Below are positions 8,686 to 17,398 of a DNA stretch of 64,000 nucleotides, piece after piece (the first letter of the stretch is position 1; each line of letters begins with the position of its first letter). The stretch is from Anaerolineales bacterium (GTDB lineage: Bacteria; Chloroflexota; Anaerolineae; 4572-78; J111), in contig JACKAU010000005.1 of assembly GCA_020634855.1 (NCBI GenBank), forward strand, positions 496,001 to 560,000, written 5' to 3'. The notes below the pieces were generated by a model. It did no database searches and had not been told where the DNA came from. It was given only the letters and a program-made list of their open reading frames with translations. A program made the translations under genes and the position numbers.

Positions 8686-9996
8686 TTAGCTTAGCGAAGG
8701 TCGAACGCCGAGCGTCACCTTGATCGATTCTTGGCTGCCGTCATCGTGAATAATATCTAACGTGACGACATCGCCGGGTTTTGTCTCTTCAACCAGATAA
8801 GTGATCAGATCATTCATATCATTGATTGGTTCACCGTTGATGGTCGTGATAATGTCGCCGCTGTAGAAGAACTCATCGCTGCTAGCATTGAGCGACTCGT
8901 TACGTCCTTGCAAGCCGGCCTGCGCCGCCGGACCATCTTCCGTAACTTCTGCCACCAGCGCCCCTCGGAAATCGGCGTCCAGGTCGCGAAACTCGGCGGC
9001 TTCGCTGGTGAGGGTGTTGCCGCTGATACCGAGCCAGGCGTATTCATAGTCGTCGCCTTGAATAATGACGGGCACAATGCGTTTGGCGATGTTAATCGGC
9101 ACGGCAAAACCGACGCCGGAGTTGGAACCGGTCATGCTGATGATTTGGGTATTAATACCGATAACCTCGCCCTGGCGGTTGAGCAGCGGCCCGCCGGAGT
9201 TGCCGGGGTTGATCGCCGCGTCGGTTTGAATGACTTCCGGAATGGAAAATTGGGTGTTGCCACTGCGAATCGTTCGGCCGACGCCGCTAACGATGCCGGT
9301 GGTCAACGTAAAATCTTGTCCAAATGGGCTGCCAATGGCGATAGCCAATTGACCGACTTCCAACGCCTCACTATCTCCGATAGTGATCGGTTGCAGTGAT
9401 ACAGCAGTGGGATCAACCTTGATCACAGCTACATCGCCATCGGGGTCGCTGCCGACTAACTCCGCCGGAACACGGGTGTCATCGGAGAAAATAACCTCGA
9501 TAGTCGTCGCACCATCTACCACGTGATAGTTGGTAACGATGTGACCTTCATCATCCCAAACGAAGCCGGAGCCGCCGCCTTGGCTGAAAAATTCTTCGGG
9601 AAGTTGTTGATCGTTTTCGCCTTCTGAGTCAGGCGTAGCTTCGTCGTTAGGCTCTTCCTCACCGTGCGGGTTGGGCAAGGAAAAACCAAAGCGCTGGAGA
9701 TCCGTGGTGTCAAATTCCTTAGTCACACGAATATTGACCACCGACGGCACCGTATCTTGATACAGGTCGGTAAAGGCATCCTCAAACGCAGCCAGCACAT
9801 CGGTGCTGCTCGACGTTTGCAGCGCCGGCTGAGCCGCCTCGACCGGTTGGGCCGGGGCCATCTCCGCCGCTTTCGCTTCGCTATTGACCGATGGCGCCAG
9901 CAGCAGCCCGCTGGCGAACGCCCCGCCGATCACAAAAAGCATCGCGACCACACTAATACTCATCGCGATGGTGGTTGAATGGGTCTTACTCTTCAC
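8686..9996 (-). CDS. HtrA/DegP-type serine protease with PDZ domain (second copy)
   Basis: A 436-residue S1C protease for extracytoplasmic protein quality control. An N-terminal hydrophobic helix (about 10-35), which could be an anchor or an uncleaved signal, precedes an Ala/Glu/Pro linker. The protease domain has TNYHVVDG (His near 158), GDVAVIKV (Asp near 188) and NPGNSGGPLLN (Ser near 267). A charged insert rich in Glu and Asp (about 110-138) just before the GGGSGFVW strand is an unusual, flexible L-loop-like region. One PDZ domain fills about 320-430. The first HtrA-type copy lies only 560 bases away with the same orientation, so the two probably arose by an old duplication. No shared promoter is likely because the small gene and the repeat lie between them. 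Confidence 0.92.
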   Translation of the reverse strand: MKSKTHSTTIAMSISVVAMLFVIGGAFASGLLLAPSVNSEAKAAEMAPAQPVEAAQPALQTSSSTDVLAAFEDAFTDLYQDTVPSVVNIRVTKEFDTTDLQRFGFSLPNPHGEEEPNDEATPDSEGENDQQLPEEFFSQGGGSGFVWDDEGHIVTNYHVVDGATTIEVIFSDDTRVPAELVGSDPDGDVAVIKVDPTAVSLQPITIGDSEALEVGQLAIAIGSPFGQDFTLTTGIVSGVGRTIRSGNTQFSIPEVIQTDAAINPGNSGGPLLNRQGEVIGINTQIISMTGSNSGVGFAVPINIAKRIVPVIIQGDDYEYAWLGISGNTLTSEAAEFRDLDADFRGALVAEVTEDGPAAQAGLQGRNESLNASSDEFFYSGDIITTINGEPINDMNDLITYLVEETKPGDVVTLDIIHDDGSQESIKVTLGVRPSLS

Positions 9997-10016
9997 TTTT
10001 CACCTCTTGTCTCATA

Positions 10017-10064
10017 GAACGTGGGACGCAGCTCGTAGCCTTTTACGTCCCACGCCCTACGTTC
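10017..10064. repeat. Palindromic intergenic element upstream of the second HtrA gene
   Basis: GTGGGACG (10021-10028) and CGTCCCAC (10046-10053) form an 8-bp stem. It is flanked outside by GAAC (10017-10020) and GTTC (10061-10064). It lies just upstream of the start at 9996 and may be a dispersed repeat or a regulatory site for that gene. Confidence 0.45.
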
Positions 10065-10205
10065 CACATTGAAATATAATTAATTTTCGGTAGCTTAATG
10101 GCGTTAGATGAGAAATATTTTAATTTTAGGTTAGAGGAAGCTTAGAATGGTGCTGTTGAGGGAAGTTTTTGAGGTGATCGACGCGGGGATTAAAGTTTAG
10201 GCGGT

Positions 10206-10240
10206 AAAGGGGCAGGATGAATAACATCCTGCCCCTTTTT
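10206..10240 (-). terminator. Terminator of the ABC/DUF4340 operon
   Basis: GGGGCAGGATG (10209-10219) and CATCCTGCCCC (10225-10235) form an 11-bp stem with a five-base loop, just ten bases past the stop at 10250. The T-run is five bases on the plus strand and three on the minus strand, so it may work both ways. Confidence 0.8.
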
Positions 10241-10249
10241 AATTGGGAT

Positions 10250-11221
10250 TTATTCCGACTCAGACGTCGGCTCTGCCGCCGGCGCTTCGAGAAAATCAGC
10301 CCGCGTCTTGTTGATAAGATTGTCGCCGGTAAACGACGAGATACGGACATAGTAGGGTGAATTAGAGGCTTTGAAGACGTAATTGTCGCTGTCCGCAGGA
10401 TTCTTGGCTCCGACCAGCAAGGTGTCGGTCTCGTCCGTCGTAGTCAGGGTTACGGTTGCCTGCGGTGCGTCGAGGCCAAAATCGGCTTGGGCTTCGGTAC
10501 CGATAGGTTCGGTCATGCGCACGGAGATGATCTGGTTGAGCATATTGGTGAAGGCGTTTTGGTTGAAGGTTTCGCCTTCGGCCAGATCGCTCAGGGTCCA
10601 ATTTTCACCGTCTTTGACGAATTCAAGGGCGCCGTTGCTGTTTTCTAGCGTTAATTTCGTAGTGGCGGTTTGAGGAACGGTGAAGTAAAGCGTATCGATC
10701 CAACTGCCGGCCTGCGGGTTGATGTTGTAGGCATCGAGATCGCCGGTCAGGTACACCTCCGGCTGGTTGTCAAGGCGCACGTGAGTCGCCCCGGCTCCGG
10801 CGGAACTACCGACGTATAGATCGTGAGTCGTGCCGTTACTCAAGGTTAGCTCAAGGCGGCGGTTGAAATCGTCGGGGGCAACCTGGAGTCGGCGGTGGCT
10901 GGTATCGGTTTGGGTGACCAGACGGTTGGTCTGGACCTTCTCGATATTGTCCAGCAGGGTTGTCACATTTTCCTCAGTAACCGGAAAATCACCGGCGTCA
11001 GGCAGCACCCACTTGCCATCTTGTTTGGCCAGGGTTAGGGTATTATCGCCATCACTGATGGCCAGAGACGTAACGCTGTCGGTTGAGAAATCGCCCAGCA
11101 GCGGGCCGCTGGATTGCGACGCCGCCGGCTTGGGCCAGAACACCCACACCGCCAGGGCAATTTGGACCACCAGCACAATCAGTAGGATTTGTTGTAATCG
11201 GTTGGTTTGACTCATGCTCAT
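10250..11221 (-). CDS. DUF4340-type protein
   Basis: A 323-residue protein with one N-terminal transmembrane helix (about 9-30) and a repeated extracytoplasmic domain. The blocks LLGDFSTDSVTSLAISDGD, KQDGKWVLPDAGDFPVTEEN and VTLLDNIEKVQTNRLVT match the DUF4340 pattern, in which the element is found twice (here again near 185-300 with GENWTLSDLAEGETFNQNA). DUF4340 proteins are regularly encoded next to Gld-type ABC transporters, and here the gene is last in the operon, 26 bases behind the fused permease/GldG gene. The likely role is an accessory subunit that handles the exported or surface substrate. The substrate is unknown. Confidence 0.85.
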   Translation of the reverse strand: MSMSQTNRLQQILLIVLVVQIALAVWVFWPKPAASQSSGPLLGDFSTDSVTSLAISDGDNTLTLAKQDGKWVLPDAGDFPVTEENVTTLLDNIEKVQTNRLVTQTDTSHRRLQVAPDDFNRRLELTLSNGTTHDLYVGSSAGAGATHVRLDNQPEVYLTGDLDAYNINPQAGSWIDTLYFTVPQTATTKLTLENSNGALEFVKDGENWTLSDLAEGETFNQNAFTNMLNQIISVRMTEPIGTEAQADFGLDAPQATVTLTTTDETDTLLVGAKNPADSDNYVFKASNSPYYVRISSFTGDNLINKTRADFLEAPAAEPTSESE

Positions 11222-11247
11222 TTTGTTTGCTCCTGTCTCTAGGTCCT

Positions 11248-14160
11248 CTACACCGTGCCCGCTACTTTTTTCTGTTCGTCACTGCTGGCGGGCGGCGGTG
11301 ACTGCGGCAGTAGTTCCATCGGCGCTTCACTTTGGCGGCGGCTGCGCCAGATCAAGGCGATGGCAACCAAGGCGGCCAAAGCCAGGCCGTAGTTAATATA
11401 TTCCCAGAAAGCTTGATTAGCTTCGTCCATCGGCGCCAATACCCGAGCCGAGGTGCCGCCGGAGCGGATGCTGAGCAAGTCCAAATCCTCAACCGACCAA
11501 TCGACCATGTTTTGGGTGAACTGGAGGCTGTTGAGGTAGCGATCGCGGGTCAGGTTGGACGACAACTCAAAGACCACGTCGTTGAGAAATTCGCCGCTGC
11601 CGATGACCACCAAGCGGGCGCTGTCGGGGGAGGTGTCGATGGTGCCGATTTGGGTGGGCGGCGGTTCCGGACTGCCTTCCTGGGGCGCGGCTTGCGGAAT
11701 TTCTTTATCTTTGAAGAAGCTGTCAAAAACCCCCTGAACCGATACCGCCAATGGGTAGGCTTGCTGCTCGCCCTCGACCGGGAAGCCGAACTGCGGGTAG
11801 GCTTGCGGATCGGGTTGGATGTTGGTATCGGTGCGCAGCCAGGAGGCATCGCTGGATTTGAGCAGGGTGTCCACCTGCCGATCGGCGTTTTTCGTTTCAT
11901 CGACCGTGACCGGCGACACGAAATTCATCGTCACGGCGGGCAGGCCGGACAGAATCGGGCTGGTTTGATCCATGCCGTCCGACCGGACATCGACAAAGAA
12001 GGGATAATCGATGGCTTGAATTTCGCGCACTTGCATGCCGCCGACATCACGAGCGACCTGGACAGGGAATGGCTCGTTTTGCGGGTCGAGCACCAGCGAC
12101 TGGCCCACATCGATGCCGTAACTCTGGAGCATTTCGCGTAGGCCACTGTCAATCGACTCGACGGTTAAGTTGCCGGCAAACTGATCGACGCTCAGCGCGT
12201 AATTCCCGGCCGCCACAATGACCGAACCGCCGCGCATTAGATACTGATCGATGGCGTATCGCTCTTGATCGGTCATATTTTGCGGGGCGATCACCAGCAG
12301 CACGTCAATATCGGTCGGCACTTGCCCGGTCGAAAGATCGACATTGCGGACGGTGTACTCCTGCCGCAGTTGATCGGCGATGGTGGTGTACCGTTTGAGC
12401 GAAGGCTGTTGCTGGCCGAAGGCGTTCTGGGTGGGCGTATCGGGCGGCGTCCACACCCCGACCACTTGCAGGAAGTCGGACGTGGAGCGTTTCAGAGCCG
12501 ACTCGATGCTGGTTTGCACGGTGGCTTCGCTGAAATCGCCGGAGGGGTAGAGCAGTTGGGCTTGGTCGCCGACTTGCAGAACCATGTGGAGATAGTAGCT
12601 TTGATCCGAGAACAACGCTGTCGCAATCGGCTGGAGGCCAAATTGCTCAGCTAAGGTCTGGCGGGTGACGCTGCTGTTCGGATCATCGACGTTGACCATT
12701 TGAAACTGGAATTTGCCGTTGGACTCATCGGCGATTTTTTGGGCTACTTTGGTAATGGTGTCCGGCGCTTCGGCTAACCACTCCGGCAGCGAGTCGGGCG
12801 TGACATACAGGGTCAGCGTCGCCGGTTGATCCAGCGAGGCCAGGATCGCATCGGTGCTCTGGAAACCAAAGACGACTTTTTTGATGGCGCTGGTCAAATC
12901 GTATTCCAAGTTGCGCAGCCGGACGTCAACCTCGCCGTTGGGATAGGGCTGCACTTCGATCAAATCGCTAAAGTTGAGGACTTCGTTCTGGTCGCCGTAG
13001 CGCACCAAAATATCGAAGTAGGCGTTGACAATTGACGCTCCGTAGCGGTCGGAGGCTTGCAACGGGGTCGGTTGGATGCCGTACGTCTGATTGGCTTCGG
13101 CCTCTTTGTCCGGGTCTTGCAGCGGATCGACAATCTCCACAATCAAATTCCCGTTGGAAGCGATTTCATACTCGCGCAGGGTGTCGCGAATGGTAGGCAC
13201 CAGCGGCGCGAGCAGCGGGTGCGTTTTCTCGCTAAAATAGCCGCGAATGAGCAGCGGCTCTTGTAAATTGCTGATCAAGTCACGCGTCACAGGCGACAGG
13301 CTGTACTCACGCTGCTCGGTCAGGTCGAGCCGCACCGCGCTGACTTTGAACAGCCAGACGTTAAGCACGATCAGGTTGAGTACGATCAGCGCCGCCGTCA
13401 GGATTAGCCCGCGCCGGTAAGCGGCGGTTTTTTCACCGTGGCTCCAGCGCTTGCTGTCCAAAGAAATCACGTTGAGGGTCAGGAAAGCGGCGGTCAACGA
13501 TAGATAGTAGACTAGATCGCGCAGATCGATGACCCCGCGCTCGATGCTTTCAAAGCGACTGCCGGTGCCGAATGCCCGTAGAATTTCGGACAAGCTGTCG
13601 CCGACAAAGGCGGTCACACCCTGCGAGCCGATGAGATAGAAGAGGCCGCCTAAGAGGCCGGTCAATATGAGCGACACGATCTGGTTATCGGTACGGGACG
13701 AGATAAACAGGCCGATAGCGGTGTAGGCGGCCGCCAGCAAAATTGCGGCCAGATAACCGCCGATAACCGGCCCCCAGTCCAGATTACCCAGGATCGAGAC
13801 GGTGATCGGCAGGAACAGGGTTAGCGCCAGAGCGACCAACACCAGAGCCATAACGCCTAAAAATTTACCCAGCACGAGTTGGGTGATTTGGGTGGGCAGG
13901 GTTAACAGCATTTCCAGCGTACCGCTGCGTTCTTCTTCACTCCACTGGCGCATGGTCAGCGCGGCCACGAGAAAGATGAGCAGGATCGGCATCCAGCGGA
14001 ACATCGGCCGTACATCGGCGATGCCTCGGCTAAAAAAGGTATCGACCCAGAAAAACGTAAAGAGGGTGGCGGCCAGAAAGACGCCGACAAAGATCAACGC
14101 CATCGGGGAACTGAAATAGCCGTTAATCTCTTTTTTGGCGATAGATAGAATTTGTTTCAT
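11248..14160 (-). CDS. Fused ABC-2 permease and GldG-like domain protein
   Basis: A 970-residue protein joining two units usually encoded as gldF and gldG. Residues 1-240 are an ABC-2 permease with about six helices and the motif LTMRQWSEEERSGTLEMLLT typical of gliding-type exporters. A seventh helix (about 252-274) introduces a large extracytoplasmic GldG-type part (about 275-920). This contains VRLDLTEQREYSLSP, the YFSEKTHPLLAP segment and the block DIDVLLVIAPQNMTDQE with GGSVIVAAGN. A last helix near 925-945 returns to the cytoplasm with RSRRQ. It is flanked by its ATPase gene (20 bases upstream) and the DUF4340 gene, so the three form one transporter. The operon is found in many non-gliding bacteria, so a gliding role should not be assumed. 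Confidence 0.85.
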   Translation of the reverse strand: MKQILSIAKKEINGYFSSPMALIFVGVFLAATLFTFFWVDTFFSRGIADVRPMFRWMPILLIFLVAALTMRQWSEEERSGTLEMLLTLPTQITQLVLGKFLGVMALVLVALALTLFLPITVSILGNLDWGPVIGGYLAAILLAAAYTAIGLFISSRTDNQIVSLILTGLLGGLFYLIGSQGVTAFVGDSLSEILRAFGTGSRFESIERGVIDLRDLVYYLSLTAAFLTLNVISLDSKRWSHGEKTAAYRRGLILTAALIVLNLIVLNVWLFKVSAVRLDLTEQREYSLSPVTRDLISNLQEPLLIRGYFSEKTHPLLAPLVPTIRDTLREYEIASNGNLIVEIVDPLQDPDKEAEANQTYGIQPTPLQASDRYGASIVNAYFDILVRYGDQNEVLNFSDLIEVQPYPNGEVDVRLRNLEYDLTSAIKKVVFGFQSTDAILASLDQPATLTLYVTPDSLPEWLAEAPDTITKVAQKIADESNGKFQFQMVNVDDPNSSVTRQTLAEQFGLQPIATALFSDQSYYLHMVLQVGDQAQLLYPSGDFSEATVQTSIESALKRSTSDFLQVVGVWTPPDTPTQNAFGQQQPSLKRYTTIADQLRQEYTVRNVDLSTGQVPTDIDVLLVIAPQNMTDQERYAIDQYLMRGGSVIVAAGNYALSVDQFAGNLTVESIDSGLREMLQSYGIDVGQSLVLDPQNEPFPVQVARDVGGMQVREIQAIDYPFFVDVRSDGMDQTSPILSGLPAVTMNFVSPVTVDETKNADRQVDTLLKSSDASWLRTDTNIQPDPQAYPQFGFPVEGEQQAYPLAVSVQGVFDSFFKDKEIPQAAPQEGSPEPPPTQIGTIDTSPDSARLVVIGSGEFLNDVVFELSSNLTRDRYLNSLQFTQNMVDWSVEDLDLLSIRSGGTSARVLAPMDEANQAFWEYINYGLALAALVAIALIWRSRRQSEAPMELLPQSPPPASSDEQKKVAGTV

Positions 14161-14180
14161 GATTTCCTCCTTCTTACCGA

Positions 14181-15101
14181 TTATTCCGCCGTGGCCAGTT
14201 GGTTGAAGACCGATTCCAGCGTTCTAACATCACGGCGAAGCTCGCGAACCGGCCAGTCTGACCGGCGCGCCAGATCGTAAATCGACGGACACAGATCGAC
14301 ATCCGATTGAGCCGTCACCCGGTAGCCGGGATGGCCGTCGGTGGAGCGCAGCGGCTCGATGGCAGAAACGCCGCTGAGCGCTTGCAGCGCCTGGTTTACG
14401 CCGGCCGTTTCCTCTTGCAAAATAAGAATCGCGTCTGATGAAGTGGATAGTTCATCCAGCTTGGCGTCGGCTTTGAGTTCGCCGTTCATGATGATGATCA
14501 CCCGATCGCAGACCGCTTCCACCTCGGATAGAATGTGAGATGAGAACAAAATCGTGCTATTGCGGGCCAGGCGTTGAATAAGGTGTCGAATTTCGACAAT
14601 TTGGGTGGGGTCCAGGCCTATCGTTGGCTCGTCTAAAATGAGCAGCTTGGGCTGGTGCAGAATCGCCTGGGCCAGCCCGACCCGCTGCCGGAACCCTTTA
14701 CTGAGTTGGGCAATCGGTTGGGTTAGGCGGTCGGCTAAGCCGGTGGCGTAGATAGCTTCTGATAGGCGTGCCTGCTGCGCCTCGCGGGGAATCTCGCGCA
14801 GGTCAGCGATCATTCTGAGGTAAGTTTGAACGGTTAATTCGGGATAGAGGGGGGCGTTTTCCGGCAGATAGCCGATGCGGGTTTGTATCTCTCGGGTGTG
14901 GGTCAGCACGTCGAGGTTATCGATCTTGACCACCCCATCGTCCGGCTGGAGATAGCCGGTCAAAATCTTGATGGTGGTCGATTTGCCCGCGCCGTTTGGC
15001 CCCAACAGGCCAACCACCTCGCCGTCGTTGACGTTGAAACTCACATCACTGAGCGCCTTGATGTCTCCATAATATTTGGTTAGGTTGGAAACTTCGATCA
15101 T
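14181..15101 (-). CDS. ABC transporter ATPase (GldA-like)
   Basis: The nucleotide-binding subunit of the operon, 306 residues. Walker A is GPNGAGKS (about 34-41), the Q-loop lies in IGYLPENAPLYPEL, the signature is LSKGFRQR (about 133-140), Walker B is LLILDEP (about 153-159) and the H-loop is in LFSSHIL. The signature has Lys/Gly-Phe in place of the classical SGGQ, as is common in ABC-2 exporters. The C-terminal 80 residues form the usual beta-rich extension of this subfamily. It is first in the operon, with a promoter at 15203-15231 and an AAGGAGG site upstream of the ATG. Confidence 0.9.
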   Translation of the reverse strand: MIEVSNLTKYYGDIKALSDVSFNVNDGEVVGLLGPNGAGKSTTIKILTGYLQPDDGVVKIDNLDVLTHTREIQTRIGYLPENAPLYPELTVQTYLRMIADLREIPREAQQARLSEAIYATGLADRLTQPIAQLSKGFRQRVGLAQAILHQPKLLILDEPTIGLDPTQIVEIRHLIQRLARNSTILFSSHILSEVEAVCDRVIIIMNGELKADAKLDELSTSSDAILILQEETAGVNQALQALSGVSAIEPLRSTDGHPGYRVTAQSDVDLCPSIYDLARRSDWPVRELRRDVRTLESVFNQLATAE

Positions 15102-15202
15102 TGCTCCAAAGACCTCCTTCGTTTGACTGGATTAGGGTAGGTTCGAAGTGCCCTATCAGTTGTAACATGATTTAGGCCAAATAGCCTTAAGCGACTTTAA
15201 AG

Positions 15203-15231
15203 ATTATCTTAAATTCAGCTTAAATTTACAA
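15203..15231 (-). promoter_or_regulatory. Promoter of the GldA/GldFG/DUF4340 operon
   Basis: On the minus strand TTGTAA (15226-15231), 17 bases, GATAAT (15203-15208). It lies immediately after the terminator at 15241-15276, which would insulate it from upstream transcription. The leader is about 95 bases. Confidence 0.6.
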
Positions 15232-15240
15232 GCTGTCGGC

Positions 15241-15276
15241 AAAAAAACACCCCATCAGTTTGCGGATCGATGGGGC
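15241..15276 (-). terminator. Strong terminator ahead of the ABC operon
   Basis: On the minus strand CCCCATC (reverse of 15269-15275) pairs with GATGGGG (reverse of 15250-15256), then TGTTTTTTT follows. It is the second terminator after the surface-protein gene; the first is at 15471-15491. The 180 bases between the two hold no gene. The wider gap 15102-15523 holds only these two terminators and the operon promoter. Confidence 0.75.
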
Positions 15277-15470
15277 TGAAGGGCGGGCAGAGACCGTCGA
15301 GCTGGTGTTCTGATAGGGTGGAGCGCTCGCACGGCCAAATTTATATAGGCTGTTTAATTGTATAAAATAGGTTACCGATTAAATTACGGCCAAAATTATA
15401 GGCCATTTACGTTAGATTCATGTTAGAACAATCCCCTAAAAAGTGAAAGTTTAAAGCACTTTAAAATATA

Positions 15471-15491
15471 AAGGGCGCATATCGCGCCCTT
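15471..15491 (-). terminator. Terminator after the surface-protein gene
   Basis: AAGGGCGC (15471-15478) and GCGCCCTT (15484-15491) form a perfect 8-bp stem with a five-base loop, 33 bases past the stop at 15524. On the minus strand it is followed by TATATTTT. Confidence 0.75.
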
Positions 15492-15523
15492 AAAATAGGT
15501 TTAACAGGTTAGGCCAATCGGCT

Positions 15524-16039
15524 TCAGTTTGAAGACATTTTCATTCGCATGCGCCGCGCCACGAACAACACCGTAATAAAGCTGACGGCAATGAGAACGG
15601 CCTCCATTGCTCCCAAGCCGGTATTGGGTACCTCGTTGGGGGTGGCCGCCGGCGCCGAACCGTTGGCTGGTGATTTAGCGTTGGCGGGTTTGGGCAAAGT
15701 AATATCGATCGCGTCCGTACCGTTTTCATTTTTGTCGCCGGAGCTAACGGCGGCCACCGTCTTCCCGTCGCTGCGGGCTTCAACCACCGGGGTATTCGTC
15801 GGCGTCGGCATCACCGGCGTATTCGTTGGTTGGGCCGCTGCTGCGGTCGCAACAGGCGTTGGCTTCGGCAAGTTGATGACCAACGTAGGCGTTGGTAGGG
15901 CGAGCGCGGCCTGCTCTCGCAGATTTTGGCGAATGACGAAAACCCCTCCAATCCCCAGCAAGCCCAATACTAACAGCCCAATTAGAGCCACGGCCAGGAT
16001 GACAAAGAGTTTGCTTTGACCAGTGGTTTCTTCTTCCAT
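15524..16039 (-). CDS. Surface protein with sortase-like VPNTG signal
   Basis: A 171-residue protein that I cannot place in a family. It starts with a hydrophobic helix (about 11-35). A Pro/Thr-rich spacer of PTNTPV-type repeats (about 48-88) follows, then a short acidic/Asn segment and a Pro/Ala linker. The C-terminus reads VPNTG (about 138-142), a hydrophobic helix of about 20 residues and then a basic tail RRMRMKM. That order of motif, helix and positive tail is the layout of an LPXTG-type sortase sorting signal, with Val in place of Leu. It may be wall-anchored, or simply held by two helices. It has its own terminators, and an unassigned upstream gap of 260 bases. Confidence 0.65.
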   Translation of the reverse strand: MEEETTGQSKLFVILAVALIGLLVLGLLGIGGVFVIRQNLREQAALALPTPTLVINLPKPTPVATAAAAQPTNTPVMPTPTNTPVVEARSDGKTVAAVSSGDKNENGTDAIDITLPKPANAKSPANGSAPAATPNEVPNTGLGAMEAVLIAVSFITVLFVARRMRMKMSSN

Positions 16040-16220
16040 TTCGCGCTCCTTCCACGTTTGACTTGAGGAAAGAGGGTGTGACTCTTTCCCAATATGGTGA
16101 TCTTATGTTCATATTTTATGTCAAAAACGAAAAAATAGCAAATTAAAACTTCTATATTTAGGGCCTTGTAAGAGGGAACCCTACTATATGTGGGGGGTAA
16201 TCGATAATTAGCCCATTTGC

Positions 16221-16269
16221 TTTAAATTGAGATAGGCCAGGGCATTGCCCTGGCCTATCTCAATTTAAA
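16221..16269 (-). terminator. Perfect 49-bp palindrome, terminator-like
   Basis: Two exact 24-base arms (16221-16244 and 16246-16269) around a single central base. Each arm combines an AT-rich outer part (TTTAAATTGAGAT) with a GC-rich inner part (AGGCCAGGGCA). It lies 32 bases past the stop at 16301, the end of the long leftward operon. The AT-rich arms give an A-run and a T-run around a GC stem, so it can work as a terminator on both strands. Confidence 0.8.
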
Positions 16270-16300
16270 GTCCCGATTGTACCTAAAGTGAAACGAAACC

Positions 16301-17386
16301 TTAAGCCACCTGCTCCAGATTGGCCCACGGAACAAAGACAACTTCATTTTGAAATTTAATGTTGGCCCCAAGCGCTATAATCCCAGTTGCTAACACCTGG
16401 GGTTCAGCCGGGATGTTGACAATGGTCCCGCTGGCTCCTAAATGTTGCCCTTGAATAATGCGAACCCGACTGCCCTCGGTTACCGGCGTCGGTTTCTCCG
16501 GCTGGCTCGATCCGGAATAACCGCCCTTTTTAGAGCCGTCGGTGGCTAAGATGATAGGCGGCTCATAAGGTTGAGCCGCGGCCGATAAGTGCAGCGACCG
16601 GCCCCGAATGGAAACTTCGCGGCGGCTCAACGACGTCAGAATGCCGAAGGTATAGGCCGACATCGGCAGGTCGCCGAAACCTTCGGTCGCGACCACGCGT
16701 ACTTTGGTGGGGGGGTCAAGCTCTAACAGCGAGGCGTCGATACTACCGACAATGATCCCGCGTACTTTCCATTTTTCCGCCTCTCGCAGCACCTCTTCGT
16801 CAACGGTTTGGCCGCCCAGAATAATCGAGTCGCTGGCGTCCTCATTGAGCGCGCTCGCCGAGAGCGGCTCGAACGGAGAGTTGACCAGCCGCTTGAGGCG
16901 GCCGACCGCCTCGCCGCCAAAACCGCAAGCTGCCTCGATGATAGTCCCATTGGCTTCAACCACAACGCCGCGATTGCCCAATACGCGGGCAACAACGCCG
17001 CTAATGAAGGCCTGGACTTCGGTCGGTGTGCGTTCGGTTTCCAGCAGGACCCAAGTAGGGCCAATCGCCGCCACATGACCGGCCACCGGCGTTCGAACCG
17101 ACCGCTTTAACAGCGTCACACCACCTGGGGCCGAGGCAATGATCTGATTTATCGTAACCGATTCCCCTTCGGCGATATGGAGGACTTCATCCAAATCTAC
17201 ATCCGGCCAGCCCAACTGCCGAGCGATGTCAATGATCCGGAAGCGGCTGGGGGTCTCCGTTTGTCCGATGACAGTCAGCGCCTCCACTTTTTGGCCCGGC
17301 TCGACTAAAATTTCGCCGGGAGCCGGCAGCATACGCTGAATTGATATTTTACGATTACTATTTACAGTTGTAACGGGAAGCTGCAT
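16301..17386 (-). CDS. KOW-motif protein, last gene of the unknown operon
   Basis: A 361-residue protein with no name I can give. Residues 20-110 look like a barrel-sandwich (biotinyl/RnfC-like) fold: ILVEPGQKVEALTVIGQT and a second half ending TPVAGHVAAIG. The middle (about 130-290) alternates strands and helices around GCGFGGEAVGRLK-like Gly-rich turns. The C-terminal part carries a clear KOW element, GSRVRIIQGQHLGASGTIVN, which in other proteins binds RNA or ribosomes. There is no signal peptide or membrane helix. It follows the MutL-like gene by 12 bases and ends at the 49-bp palindrome, so it closes the operon. A cytoplasmic adaptor for the membrane part of the operon is plausible but not shown. 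Confidence 0.7.
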   Translation of the reverse strand: MQLPVTTVNSNRKISIQRMLPAPGEILVEPGQKVEALTVIGQTETPSRFRIIDIARQLGWPDVDLDEVLHIAEGESVTINQIIASAPGGVTLLKRSVRTPVAGHVAAIGPTWVLLETERTPTEVQAFISGVVARVLGNRGVVVEANGTIIEAACGFGGEAVGRLKRLVNSPFEPLSASALNEDASDSIILGGQTVDEEVLREAEKWKVRGIIVGSIDASLLELDPPTKVRVVATEGFGDLPMSAYTFGILTSLSRREVSIRGRSLHLSAAAQPYEPPIILATDGSKKGGYSGSSQPEKPTPVTEGSRVRIIQGQHLGASGTIVNIPAEPQVLATGIIALGANIKFQNEVVFVPWANLEQVA

Positions 17387-17398
17387 ATGCGTCTCGAT

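Noticed and set aside
11332..12141. A 269-codon plus-strand frame inside the fused GldFG gene
   Set aside because: It is antisense to a well-supported gene, with no family pattern or promoter.
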